DNA of 19,309 bases from JBBKWH01 sp041165345 (GCA_041165345.1 JBEANQ010000025.1:1-19309), one strand, 5' to 3'; shown: positions 1 through 8,036, counted from the stretch's first letter. Notes: generated by a model from the sequence alone, not told the origin. A program made the numbers and translations.

Positions 1-66
1 TTGCTTTGCTTAATCATCTGGAACACTGATATGAGCGCCATCAACTTGATTCGTCCACTCGCCCCC

Positions 67-1206
67 ATGAGCCCGCGTACACTCTATACGGCTGACCACG
101 AAGCCTTCCGTGACACAGCACGCCGTTTTTTTGAAACTGAAATTGCACCTTTTCATGAAAAATGGGCAGAACAACAACATCTTGACCGTGGCCTGTGGAA
201 TAAAGCCGGTGCGTTAGGACTACTCTGTGCCACCATGCCCGAACAGTACGGCGGCAGTGGTGTTGATCGGTTGTACAGCGCCATTTTGATGGAAGAACAA
301 GCCTATGCGCTGGACTCAGCCTCAGGCTTTGCCCTGCACTCAGACATTGTGGCCAACTACATTTTCAACTTTGGCAATGACGACCAAAAAATGGCATGGC
401 TGCCCAAAATGGCAACCGGTGAAGCGGTCGGCGCGATTGCCATGACCGAACCGGGTACCGGATCAGACCTGCAAGGCATCCGCACCACCGCTGTGGCCGA
501 TGGCGACGACTACATCGTCAATGGCTCAAAGATTTTTATCACCAACGGCTATTTGTGTGATGTTGCCGTGGTTGCGGTCAAAACCGGCAATAGCGACAAG
601 GGCGCGGCTAATATCTCTCTGCTCATTATGGATGCACATGCCAAAGGTTTTAGCAAAGGTAAGCCACTGAAAAAAGTCGGGATGCACGGTCAAGACACCT
701 GCGAACTGTTTTTTGACAACGTGCGCGTGCCAAAGGCCAACCTGCTGGGCATGGAAGGTATGGGCTTTATCATGCTGATGAAAGAACTCGCATGGGAACG
801 CCTCATGGTGGGTCTTATGTCCCAAGCCGCCGCCGAAGCTATTTTTGCGCATACCGTCCAATACACCAAAGACCGCAAAGCCTTTGGTAAGCCAATTGGC
901 GCGTTTCAAAACACCCGCTTTAAGCTGGCCGAAATGCGCACCAAAATCGATATTGGTCGGGTCTATGCCGACCGCTGCATGGAACAACAAGTGGCAGGTC
1001 ATTTAAGCGTTGAAGCCGCTGCCGCTGCCAAATACTGGCTCTCTGACATGGTCAACGACGTCGTGGATGAATGCGTTCAGTTGCATGGTGGCTATGGCTT
1101 TATGATGGAATATCCCGTTGCCCGTGCCTATGTCGACAACCGCGCGCATCGCATCTATGCGGGCACCAACGAAATCATGAAAGAGTTGATTTCACGCGGT
1201 TTATAA
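67..1206 (+). CDS. Acyl-CoA dehydrogenase, long-chain/isovaleryl-CoA dehydrogenase type
   Basis: FAD-dependent enzyme that makes the alpha-beta double bond in acyl-CoA thioesters (fatty acid or branched-chain catabolism, cytoplasm), passing electrons to ETF. From ATG 67 it has 379 residues, the usual family length. Visible motifs are AMTEPGTGSDLQG (flavin and substrate region), QLHGGYGF and the C-terminal RIYAGTNEIMKELI. The medium-chain catalytic Glu position (YEGT) is Ala here. The likely base is Glu244 in AWERLMVG, as in long-chain and isovaleryl-CoA dehydrogenases. The start is uncertain: ATG 67 matches the family N-terminus but lacks a clear ribosome binding site, whereas ATG 31 has GGAA upstream and gives 391 residues. 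The frame is open to base 1, so upstream context is missing. Substrate chain length cannot be read from the sequence. Confidence 0.9.
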   Translation: MSPRTLYTADHEAFRDTARRFFETEIAPFHEKWAEQQHLDRGLWNKAGALGLLCATMPEQYGGSGVDRLYSAILMEEQAYALDSASGFALHSDIVANYIFNFGNDDQKMAWLPKMATGEAVGAIAMTEPGTGSDLQGIRTTAVADGDDYIVNGSKIFITNGYLCDVAVVAVKTGNSDKGAANISLLIMDAHAKGFSKGKPLKKVGMHGQDTCELFFDNVRVPKANLLGMEGMGFIMLMKELAWERLMVGLMSQAAAEAIFAHTVQYTKDRKAFGKPIGAFQNTRFKLAEMRTKIDIGRVYADRCMEQQVAGHLSVEAAAAAKYWLSDMVNDVVDECVQLHGGYGFMMEYPVARAYVDNRAHRIYAGTNEIMKELISRGL

Positions 1207-1276
1207 GGCATCTCAAACGTGTGGCTCGTGATTACTTTTGCTGCATTAAAAGTCAGAAGCATTGCGACTCAAACTC

Positions 1277-1315
1277 AAAAAAAGCGCCACGGCAATCTGC
1301 ACCGTGGCGCTTTTT
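1277..1315. terminator. Bidirectional intrinsic terminator between convergent genes
   Basis: A perfect stem GCGCCACGG/CCGTGGCGC with a 9-base loop (1293-1301) is flanked by an A7 run and a T5 run, which extend the pairing. It therefore works in both directions. It lies 70 bases after the acyl-CoA dehydrogenase stop (plus strand) and 57 bases beyond the DedA stop (minus strand). Confidence 0.9.
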
Positions 1316-1371
1316 GTTGAACTGACTGATATTACTGACCGTCAGAAAGGGCTTTGTTAGCCTATCAATCA

Positions 1372-2028
1372 TTAAACAGGTTTTCTTTTCTGCATCAATG
1401 CAGCCACCACCGCAGGTAAAATACTCAACACCACAATACCCAAACTAATCACCGTCACATTGTTTTTAATGATTGGAATATTTCCCAGCGCAAAGCCGGC
1501 CCAAATAAAGGCATTAATCCACAAGACACCACCTAACACATTAAATTTAGCAAACTGACCATAAGGCATCCGACTCACTCCCGCCACAAACGGCACGAGT
1601 GTCCGAATGATCGGCATAAAACGCGCCAATACAATAGACTTTCCGCCATGGCGCACAAAAAACTGCTGTGCCATTTGCAAGTGATCCTGCTTAATCCAGC
1701 GAGAGTCCCATGTATACACCCGACGACCAATTTGCTGCCCAATCGCGTAATTCACCTGATCCCCACTGATTGCTGCCACCATTAACAATCCAACCAACAA
1801 CCACGGATTGAGCAATCCCGTTGCACCAAACATGCCTGCGGTAAACAATAAACTATCACCGGGTAAGAATGGCATCACAACCAGCCCTGTTTCTACAAAA
1901 ATAATCAGAAACAAGATTCCATATACCCATAGCCCATAGTCACGAATAAAATCTGCTAAATAGTGATCAACATGCAAAATCAAGCTGAACCATTCCATCA
2001 TCACATCACAGGCATTATAAGATTGCAC
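1372..2028 (-). CDS. DedA family inner-membrane protein
   Basis: DedA/SNARE-associated (PF09335) membrane protein of 218 residues. Family members act in envelope homeostasis as proton-dependent transporters or undecaprenyl-phosphate/lipid flippases. The motif ETGLVVMPFLPGDSLLF (46-62) and the motif ARFMPIIRTLVPFVAG (135-150) are intact. Glu46, Asp58, Arg136 and Arg142 have the same spacing as the residues reported essential in E. coli YqjA. There are several hydrophobic segments and a basic C-terminus (KRKPV). ATG 2028 was chosen because GAGG lies 8 bases upstream. ATGs at 2001 and 1998 would also fit the family N-terminus but have no ribosome binding site. It lies 70 bases downstream of the YdjM-like gene and is probably co-transcribed with it. 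Which DedA subfamily it belongs to is not clear. Confidence 0.9.
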   Translation of the reverse strand: MQSYNACDVMMEWFSLILHVDHYLADFIRDYGLWVYGILFLIIFVETGLVVMPFLPGDSLLFTAGMFGATGLLNPWLLVGLLMVAAISGDQVNYAIGQQIGRRVYTWDSRWIKQDHLQMAQQFFVRHGGKSIVLARFMPIIRTLVPFVAGVSRMPYGQFAKFNVLGGVLWINAFIWAGFALGNIPIIKNNVTVISLGIVVLSILPAVVAALMQKRKPV

Positions 2029-2098
2029 ATCTTACCAGCCTCTGACTCCTTCCTGATATGGAGGATGCTTCGCTTCCTATCGATTGATTCACGACTGG

Positions 2099-2791
2099 TT
2101 AACGAATCAAACGCTCACTCAACATCTGCCATGCCTCTGGACTACTTATGCTTTGCCAAAATAATGCAGGACTAGGTGCTAAGTACACCCCACACAACAC
2201 AGCAGCATACACGCCAACAAACCAAAACTTATCCTTTAGCGTAAAAAATTTCAGTGCTGTGCCAAATGATCTTTTTAACGCCATATTGGTTAAATTAACG
2301 CTATATAACTCATCCAAGGTTAAATGAATCAACGCCCCAAAACTGACAAAATTACCGATCATCCAGCTATTTTTAGCAGACATGCCAAGGCCATAGCCAC
2401 ACCACAACACCGCCATCACGCCAAATAACAACGCATAGGGCACCGAATGCATCACCCCTCGATGCACGGTTAAGGCTGTAAACAACCGAAAAACACCATA
2501 ACGAACCACCGCAAACGTCAACGCCCACAAGCCAATTAACTCAAATAGCATTAAACGTGGACCCAACCAAATCACTGCACCAAACGCAATAAACATCGCA
2601 AACACGGTAAATCCAACCGTCAGGGGCGTTGAATTATCCGAATCTAAATCTGGCAATAATCCCCCAATCGTGCCCATCAATACACAGGTCACAAACATGG
2701 GAGCAGACAAAATTCCAGCTTCAAACAACACCAAACCGGCCAGACCACTGGCTGCAAAGGCCACATTCACATGCGTATTAAAATTAGCCAT
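2099..2791 (-). CDS. YdjM-like membrane-bound metal-dependent hydrolase
   Basis: Member of the YdjM/PF04307 family (inner-membrane, predicted metal-dependent hydrolase; in E. coli YdjM is LexA-controlled). The start MANFNTHV at 2791 fits the family and gives 230 residues. The frame extends up to ATG 2818, but the extra nine residues do not look like the family. Candidate metal ligands sit in GGLLPDLDSDNS (Asp48, Asp50), HRGVMHS (His110, His115) and HLTLDELYS (His156, Asp160). Hydrophobic segments lie around 15-45, 60-100, 118-135 and 190-205. It follows the esterase gene by 35 bases, so co-transcription is likely. No LexA box was recognised nearby. The biochemical substrate of the family is not established. 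Confidence 0.8.
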   Translation of the reverse strand: MANFNTHVNVAFAASGLAGLVLFEAGILSAPMFVTCVLMGTIGGLLPDLDSDNSTPLTVGFTVFAMFIAFGAVIWLGPRLMLFELIGLWALTFAVVRYGVFRLFTALTVHRGVMHSVPYALLFGVMAVLWCGYGLGMSAKNSWMIGNFVSFGALIHLTLDELYSVNLTNMALKRSFGTALKFFTLKDKFWFVGVYAAVLCGVYLAPSPALFWQSISSPEAWQMLSERLIR

Positions 2792-2826
2792 GCTCGACTC
2801 TCGTTTCCATCGCATCACACACAGGA

Positions 2827-3498
2827 TTAATCAACTAGAACCTGATTCAACCAACGGCCAATCGCCTGAATCTCAGACAAACACACCTCATGTGCCATTG
2901 GGTAAGTCTGCCAGTCAATCTGGTAGCCATGCGCCTGTAACCATGTTTTAGCCTGTTCACCCAATGCCAGAGACACAACGGGGTCATGGTTGCCATGCGC
3001 CACCAAAATGGGCGTATGTTGATTGGCAACTGTGCGCTGTTGGTGTAGCCAATCAGGTGCCGGAATATAAGCAGACAAGGCAATGACACCCGCCAAACGC
3101 TTAGGGTACGTCAGCCCAACACTATAGGCCATTGCGCCGCCTTGCGAAAAACCCACCAGCACAATCTGGTGTGCCGGAATACCACGTGCAACCTCATGAT
3201 CAATCAAGGCATTTATCTGCTCACGGGTGCGCTCAATGCCCGCTTGATCAATCTGCCGTGCGCTGCCTGACAAACTTAAAATGTCATACCATGCTGGCAT
3301 CACATAACCACCATTAATGGTGACGGGCATCTCTGGCGCATGCGGGAAAATAAAGCGTATTGCACGGCTTTTAGTCAAACCTAGTTCGGGTACAACCGGC
3401 ACAAAATCATGACCATTCGCCCCCAATCCATGCAACCAAATGACTGCATGGGTGGGTTGTGGTGCCGTTTCAATCTCAATATGGGGTAATACATCCAT
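2827..3498 (-). CDS. Phospholipase/carboxylesterase-type alpha/beta hydrolase
   Basis: Cytoplasmic serine hydrolase of the phospholipase/carboxylesterase family (PF02230, EstB-like), 223 residues, normal length. The catalytic triad is visible: Ser118 in GFSQGGAMA, Asp172 in HGNHDPVV and His203 in PMAHEV. The oxyanion-loop motif WLHGLGANGHDF is at 21-32. The family hydrolyses short acyl esters and, in some members, thioesters or lysophospholipids; the substrate here is unknown. The start at 3498 is preceded by AGAGGA at suitable spacing. It is the first gene after the ribosomal cluster terminator and heads a minus-strand group with the YdjM-like and DedA genes. No confident promoter was found in 3499-3564. 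Confidence 0.9.
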   Translation of the reverse strand: MDVLPHIEIETAPQPTHAVIWLHGLGANGHDFVPVVPELGLTKSRAIRFIFPHAPEMPVTINGGYVMPAWYDILSLSGSARQIDQAGIERTREQINALIDHEVARGIPAHQIVLVGFSQGGAMAYSVGLTYPKRLAGVIALSAYIPAPDWLHQQRTVANQHTPILVAHGNHDPVVSLALGEQAKTWLQAHGYQIDWQTYPMAHEVCLSEIQAIGRWLNQVLVD

Positions 3499-3564
3499 CG
3501 CAACGTCCTCTTTTCACTCACAATATCAACATGCGCTCAACCACACATGCTGTACCTGACTCAA

Positions 3565-3598
3565 TAAAAAAACCGGCCATCAGAGGCCGGTTTTTATT
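3565..3598. terminator. Intrinsic terminator at the end of the alpha operon
   Basis: A perfect stem CCGGCC/GGCCGG is extended by an A7 run paired with a T5 run, with a 6-base loop (3579-3584). On the minus strand the U-rich 3' side makes it the terminator for rplQ, whose stop is at 3612. The opposite arm also ends in T5, so it can stop transcription in either direction. Confidence 0.9.
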
Positions 3599-3611
3599 CT
3601 GCAATTAACGC

Positions 3612-4001
3612 TTATTCAGCGTCTTTGGCAGCTTGTGCAACATTTGGACGGTCAACCAATTCAACATAAGCCATGGGTGCAGCATCACCGGCACGGAAGC
3701 CAGCTTTTAGCACACGCAAATAACCGCCGCTACGAGTTTTGTAGCGTGGGCCTAGCTCGTTGAACAATTTACCAACCATCGCAGGGCTGCGAGTGCGGGC
3801 AAATGCCAGACGACGGTTAGCAACCGTGTCGTTCTTGGCCAAAGTGATCAGCGGCTCAGCAACGCGGCGCAGTTCTTTGGCTTTTGGCAATGTGGTCTTG
3901 ATCAGCTCGTGTTCGAACAGCGAGTTGGCCATGTTTTGAAACATTGCCTTACGATGGCTGCTGGTACGACCAAGTTTCACACCACTATTACGATGACGCA
4001 T
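3612..4001 (-). CDS. rplQ: 50S ribosomal protein L17
   Basis: bL17, 129 residues, normal length, with the family N-terminus MRHRNSGVKLGR. It binds 23S rRNA near the peptide exit tunnel. It is the last gene of the alpha block, 15 bases after rpoA, with GAGGAA upstream of the ATG. The terminator follows 14 bases after its stop. No oddity was seen. Confidence 0.98.
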   Translation of the reverse strand: MRHRNSGVKLGRTSSHRKAMFQNMANSLFEHELIKTTLPKAKELRRVAEPLITLAKNDTVANRRLAFARTRSPAMVGKLFNELGPRYKTRSGGYLRVLKAGFRAGDAAPMAYVELVDRPNVAQAAKDAE

Positions 4002-4016
4002 GGTGATTTCCTCAGA

Positions 4017-5024
4017 TTAACGGCTGCGATAGGCAAAACGGTCGTCTACGCGCAGGCTGGCAGGTGGCCAGCTCTCTAGGCGCATACCGAGCGACAAGCC
4101 CTTCGATGCCAGAACATCCTTGATCTCAGTGAGCGACTTCTTACCCAAATTCGGGGTTTTCAGCAGCTCAACTTCGGTACGCTGTACCAGATCGCCGATG
4201 TAGTAAATGTTTTCTGCTTTCAGGCAGTTCGCCGAACGAACCGTCAGCTCCAAATCATCGACCGGACGCATGAGGATCGGATCGATCTCTTCACGGCTGG
4301 CGACAGGCTCTGGTGCATGATCCTTTTGCAGGTCGACGAAGATGGCAATCTGCTGTTGCAGGATCGTCGCGGCCTTGCGGATCGCCTCTTCTGGATCAAC
4401 AGTACCGTTGGTTTCCAGTTCGATGACCAGCTTGTCTAGATCGGTGCGTTGCTCTACACGGGCGTTTTCGACTGTGTAAGAGACCCGCTTAATCGGGCTA
4501 TAGCTAGCGTCGAGTTGCAGACGACCGACCGGACGGCTTTCACCTTCTGGAAAACGGACATCCGCAGGCTCGTAGCCACGGCCTTGTGTGATCTTCAAAC
4601 GCATTTTCAGGTGGCCATTGGCACCCAAAGTGGCGATCAAATGATCAGGATTCACAATCTCGACATTGTGAGGCAGACGAAGATCGGCTGCTGTCACATC
4701 GCCAGGACCCTGCTTGTCAAGCGTCACGAAAGCTTCGTTTTGCTCAAACAGCTTGATCGACAGACCTTTCAGATTCAGCAGCAGCTCGACGATGTCCTGC
4801 TGGAGGCCTTCGAGCGTGCTGTACTCATGCTCTACGCCTTCGATCTCTGCTTCAACCACCGCTGCACCAGGCAGCGAGGACAGCAGGATACGGCGCAGGG
4901 CATTGCCCAGCGTATGACCGAAACCACGCTCGAGCGGCTCGAGAATGACCTTGGCCGTGGTTCCACTGGCCGCATCCACCTTGATCGCGTGGGGGGTCAG
5001 GAACTCGTTTGCAGTACGCGTCAT
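4017..5024 (-). CDS. rpoA: DNA-directed RNA polymerase subunit alpha
   Basis: The alpha subunit dimerises to start assembly of the core RNA polymerase, and its C-terminal domain contacts UP elements and activators. 335 residues; E. coli has 329. The N-terminal domain (about 1-230) carries RGFGHTLGNALRRILLSS. The C-terminal domain has VRSANCLKAENIYYIGDL, with Arg263 equivalent to the DNA-contacting Arg265 of E. coli, and PNLGKKSLTEIKDVL. The last 14 residues differ from E. coli, as expected for a variable tail. The ribosome binding site GAGGTGG precedes ATG 5024. The gene lies 17 bases after the restored stop of rpsD. It is intact, so transcription through the frameshifted rpsD is presumably maintained. 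Confidence 0.98.
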   Translation of the reverse strand: MTRTANEFLTPHAIKVDAASGTTAKVILEPLERGFGHTLGNALRRILLSSLPGAAVVEAEIEGVEHEYSTLEGLQQDIVELLLNLKGLSIKLFEQNEAFVTLDKQGPGDVTAADLRLPHNVEIVNPDHLIATLGANGHLKMRLKITQGRGYEPADVRFPEGESRPVGRLQLDASYSPIKRVSYTVENARVEQRTDLDKLVIELETNGTVDPEEAIRKAATILQQQIAIFVDLQKDHAPEPVASREEIDPILMRPVDDLELTVRSANCLKAENIYYIGDLVQRTEVELLKTPNLGKKSLTEIKDVLASKGLSLGMRLESWPPASLRVDDRFAYRSR

Positions 5025-5041
5025 GTTGCCACCTCGACGGA

Positions 5042-5664
5042 TTATTTCGAATACAGTTCGACGATCAGGCTTTCGTTGATTTCAGCCGGTAGGTCCGAAC
5101 GGTCTGGAGCAGACTTAAACGTTCCTTCCATTTTGGCATGATCAATTTCAATCCAGCTCGGCAGACCACGTTGAGTGCCCAGTTCGATTGCGTTTTGATA
5201 CGCAATTGTTGCTTTGCACCTTCGTGCACAGCAATCACGTCGCCCGCTTTGACTTGGATCGACGCGATGTTTACGCGACGGCCATTCAAAGTGATCGAAC
5301 GGTGGCTGACCAACTGACGTGCTTCTGAACGAGTGGAGCCGAAGCCCATACGATAGACCACGTTATCCAGACGGCTTTCCAGCAGCTTGAGCAGGTTTTC
5401 ACCTGTTGCGCCTTTGGAACGAGCAGCTTCTTTGTAGTAGTTGCTGAATTGACGCTCAAGCACACCATAAATACGGCGAACTTTTTGCTTTTCACGCAAC
5501 TGGGTTGCATATTCCGAGGTCTTGGCGCGGCTTGGGCCGTGCTGACCTGGTGGCTTGCCAGCTTTTTTCGTTTTCACATCGAAAGGCTTAACACCCGACT
5601 TCAAAAACAGGTCGGTACCTTCGCGACGTGCGAGTTTACACTTTGGGCCGATATAACGAGCCAT
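5042..5664 (-). CDS. rpsD: 30S ribosomal protein S4, interrupted by a one-base frameshift
   Basis: uS4 starts 30S assembly on 16S rRNA, shapes decoding fidelity together with S5 and S12, and in E. coli represses its own operon. Start ATG 5664 has TAAGGAG overlapping the rpsK stop. Residues 1-157 are normal, from MARYIGPKCKLARREG through the S4 RNA-binding domain. At 5193-5196 there are four A's (minus strand, ATC AAA ACG) where five are expected. The frame as given runs 42 unrelated residues to a stop at 5065-5067. Adding one A restores NAIELGTQRGLPSW through ESLIVELYSK and the stop at 5044-5042. The restored protein has 207 residues, matching the family (206-209). Either an assembly or sequencing error, or a real C-terminal mutant allele. 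Coordinates span the restored gene. Confidence 0.93.
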
Positions 5665-5676
5665 GGTTCTGTCTCC

Positions 5677-6063
5677 TTACACGCGACGTTTCTTGGGCGG
5701 ACGACATCCGTTGTGCGGAATCGGCGTCACGTCAGTGATGCTGTTGATTTTATAACCCACTGCGCCCAGCGCACGTACCGCAGACTCACGACCCGGGCCT
5801 GGTCCTTTGACCATGACATCGAGGTTCTTTAGACCGTAATCCAGTGCAGCTTTACCTGCGACTTCGGCAGCAACCTGCGCTGCAAACGGTGTAGATTTAC
5901 GCGAGCCACGGAAGCCCTGTCCACCGGAGGTGGCCCAGGCCAGTGCATTACCTTGACGATCGGTAATAGTCACAATGGTGTTATTAAAAGACGCGTGAAT
6001 GTGGGCTACGCCTTCAGAGACGGTCCGAGTGACCTTCTTGCGGGCGCGAGTATCTTTAGCCAT
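5677..6063 (-). CDS. rpsK: 30S ribosomal protein S11
   Basis: uS11, 128 residues, part of the platform of the 30S subunit near the mRNA exit site. The motifs GPGPGRESAVRAL and the C-terminal TPIPHNGCRPPKKRRV are intact. The HNG in the latter is the site of the isoaspartate known in E. coli S11. GGAA lies 8 bases before ATG 6063. The gene is 23 bases after rpsM, and its stop lies inside the rpsD ribosome binding site, which suggests translational coupling. Confidence 0.98.
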   Translation of the reverse strand: MAKDTRARKKVTRTVSEGVAHIHASFNNTIVTITDRQGNALAWATSGGQGFRGSRKSTPFAAQVAAEVAGKAALDYGLKNLDVMVKGPGPGRESAVRALGAVGYKINSITDVTPIPHNGCRPPKKRRV

Positions 6064-6086
6064 CTTTTAGCTTCCAAAAAAGGCGA

Positions 6087-6443
6087 TTATTTCTTGATCG
6101 GTTTACGCGGACCCTTGCGAGTACGAGCATTCGTCTTGGTACGTTGACCGCGAACTGGCAAGCTACGACGATGACGCAGGCCACGGTAGCAGCCAAGGTC
6201 CATCAGACGCTTGATGTTCATGGAAATTTCGCGACGCAGGTCACCTTCGGTCGGAACCTTAGCGACTTCAGCGCGAATCGCATCCAGCTGAGCATCTGTT
6301 AACTCACGAATTTTGGTGGTTGGTGCAATACCGACTGCCAACAGAATGTTAGCAGAGGTATGACGACCGATACCAAAAATGTAGGTCAACGAGATGACTG
6401 CATGCTTGTTATCCGGAATGTTAACACCGGCAATACGAGCCAT
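6087..6443 (-). CDS. rpsM: 30S ribosomal protein S13
   Basis: uS13, 118 residues, in the head of the 30S subunit, where it contacts the P-site tRNA and L5/L31 bridges. N-terminus MARIAGVNIPDNKHAV; the basic tail GQRTKTNARTRKGPRKP is intact. First gene of the alpha block. ATG 6443 is preceded by GGAGAG. Unlike most junctions in this cluster it is separated from the previous gene (rpmJ) by 103 bases, which hold paired hairpins described separately. Confidence 0.98.
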   Translation of the reverse strand: MARIAGVNIPDNKHAVISLTYIFGIGRHTSANILLAVGIAPTTKIRELTDAQLDAIRAEVAKVPTEGDLRREISMNIKRLMDLGCYRGLRHRRSLPVRGQRTKTNARTRKGPRKPIKK

Positions 6444-6460
6444 TCGTTTCTCTCCAAATA

Positions 6461-6507
6461 GGCGGTGCGAAAAAATATCGCCGCCCCTTCAAAACATGAA
6501 GGGGCGG
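6461..6507 (-). promoter_or_regulatory. Alpha-operon leader with two mutually exclusive hairpins
   Basis: In the minus-strand transcript the first hairpin is CCGCCCCTTC/GAAGGGGCGG (6507-6481), ten perfect pairs with a 7-base loop. It is followed by CGATA and six U's (6475-6470). A second hairpin, GGCGGCGA with TCG-CA-CCGCC (6485-6461, two-base bulge), reuses the 3' arm of the first, so both cannot form together. The second ends 6 bases before the GGAGAG of rpsM. In E. coli this is where S4 binds a pseudoknot to repress the alpha operon. Whether S4 binds here is inference. Confidence 0.6.
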
Positions 6508-6546
6508 ATCATACCGCAGAGCGCCTGACGAATCAACAGTTCAGGA

Positions 6547-6663
6547 TTAACCCTGACGTTGCTTGTGGCGGGGTTCGACGCTACAAATCACGCGAATAAC
6601 CCCATTACGACGGACAACTTTACAGTTACCGCACATTTTTTTGACCGAAGCACGGACTTTCAT
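6547..6663 (-). CDS. rpmJ: 50S ribosomal protein L36
   Basis: bL36, 38 residues: starts MKVRASVKKMCGNC and ends EPRHKQRQG before a TAA stop at 6547-6549. Cys11, Cys14, Cys27 and His33 are all present, so this is the zinc-binding (C+) form. It sits near the base of the central protuberance on 23S rRNA. AAGAGG precedes ATG 6663. It lies 35 bases after secY and closes the spc block. Confidence 0.96.
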   Translation of the reverse strand: MKVRASVKKMCGNCKVVRRNGVIRVICSVEPRHKQRQG

Positions 6664-6698
6664 GACGAAACCTCTTGAGAAGAAATTGGCCACAGTCG

Positions 6699-8036
6699 TT
6701 AACCGCGACCACTACCCTTTTTCATCAGGGATTGATTCTGGTATTGATGTGACGTCAGATGCGCTTGCACTTGCGCCATGAAGTCCATCACCACCACCAC
6801 GACAATCAACAATGATGTTCCACCTAAGTGAAAAGGCACACCAAATGCTGCCTGTAATATCATTGGCATTAAGCAGACTGTCGCAATGTAAATCGCACCA
6901 ATAAATGTCAGGCGGTTTAGTACATGATCCAAATAACGCGCAGTTTGCTCACCAGGTCGAATGCCTGGTACATACGCACCACTACGTTTTAGGTTTTCTG
7001 CTACTTCACGTGGGCTAAACACCAACGCAGTATAAAAATAACAGAAAAAGATAATCATGACACCAAACAGCACTAAATACAGCGGCTGACCAGGCGACAA
7101 AACCAAAGCGACATCTTGCAAAATGCGTTGTGCCACATTGGGATTGGGTGAATTACCAACCCACTGCCCCAGACTCGCTGGAAAAAGCAGTAATGAGCTG
7201 GCAAAAATCGCTGGGATCACACCTGCCATATTAATTTTCAGTGGTAAATGACTCTGCTGAGCTGCATAGACCTTACGGCCTTGTTGCTGGCGCTGAGCAT
7301 AATTCACAGGAATGCGACGTTGGGCACGCTCCATGAATACGACAGCAGCAATCACAGCAAGTCCAAGTACCCCCATGATCAACAAACTGATTAATGTCGT
7401 TTGACCTTGGTTGACTGACTCAATCGATTGCACCACTAAACTTGGCATTCCCGCAACGATCCCTGCAAAAATCAGCATGGATATTCCGTTGCCTACACCA
7501 CGTTCTGTAATCTGCTCACCAAGCCACATTAAGAACATTGTGCCTGCAACCAATGAGGTTACAGCTGGAATATAAAAGGCTAAACCAGCACTGAGTGTAA
7601 CCCCTTGGCTAATTAAACCCGCCGACATCCCAACAGCCTGCACTAAACCTAACAATAACGTCCCTTGACGGGTGTATTGATTAATTTTACGCCGACCTGC
7701 TTCTCCCTCTTTTTTGAGCGCTTCTAACGACGGAACAACCGTCGACATCAGCTGAACAATAATCGAGGCTGAGATATACGGCATAATACCAAGCGCCAAA
7801 ATCGACATACGCTCTAGTGCACCACCAGAGAACATGTTGAACAGGCTTAAAATGGTATTTTTATTTTGTTCGAATAACTGGGCCAACCGGTCCGGATTAA
7901 TACCCGGAACCGGAATATGCGCTCCCAACCGAAAAACGACCATTGCACCCAGCAAAAATAGCAGTCGATGCATCAGCTCCCGATAGCCTTTAAGGCCTTT
8001 CGAGTTCTGCATGGTTTCGCGTGTATCAGGAGGCAT
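6699..8036 (-). CDS. secY: Protein translocase subunit SecY
   Basis: Core of the SecYEG channel that moves unfolded proteins across, and inserts proteins into, the inner membrane. From ATG 8036 (MPPDTRETMQ) it has 445 residues; E. coli has 443. The ten membrane segments of the family are visible. Conserved signatures include FNMFSGGALERMSI, ALGIMPYISASIIVQL, WLGEQITERGVGNGIS, INMAGVIPAIFASS and GIRPGEQTARYLD. The frame stays open to 8093 inside rplO, but that extension is unlike the family. ATG 8036 lies 10 bases after rplO, with GAGGAG across the rplO stop at a slightly long spacing of 13 bases. ATG 8012 is the alternative but has no ribosome binding site. Expression is probably coupled to rplO. 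Confidence 0.96.
   Translation of the reverse strand: MPPDTRETMQNSKGLKGYRELMHRLLFLLGAMVVFRLGAHIPVPGINPDRLAQLFEQNKNTILSLFNMFSGGALERMSILALGIMPYISASIIVQLMSTVVPSLEALKKEGEAGRRKINQYTRQGTLLLGLVQAVGMSAGLISQGVTLSAGLAFYIPAVTSLVAGTMFLMWLGEQITERGVGNGISMLIFAGIVAGMPSLVVQSIESVNQGQTTLISLLIMGVLGLAVIAAVVFMERAQRRIPVNYAQRQQQGRKVYAAQQSHLPLKINMAGVIPAIFASSLLLFPASLGQWVGNSPNPNVAQRILQDVALVLSPGQPLYLVLFGVMIIFFCYFYTALVFSPREVAENLKRSGAYVPGIRPGEQTARYLDHVLNRLTFIGAIYIATVCLMPMILQAAFGVPFHLGGTSLLIVVVVVMDFMAQVQAHLTSHQYQNQSLMKKGSGRG

Noticed and set aside
1165..1176. Loss of the catalytic base in the acyl-CoA dehydrogenase (YAGT in place of YEGT)
   Set aside because: Long-chain and isovaleryl-type enzymes carry the base on another helix; Glu244 in AWERLMVG fits that position, so the enzyme is probably active.
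2012..2019. TATAAT-like -10 box just upstream of the inner DedA ATGs
   Set aside because: It lies inside the DedA frame starting at 2028, has no matching -35, and would give an almost leaderless transcript; AT-rich chance match is more likely.
5188..5200. Programmed ribosomal frameshifting to make full-length S4
   Set aside because: A -1 shift at ATC AAA ACG would give the right product, but the site is not an X XXY YYZ slippery heptamer (slipping AAA back gives CAA), four A's are too short for efficient polymerase slippage, and S4 is not known to use this mechanism.
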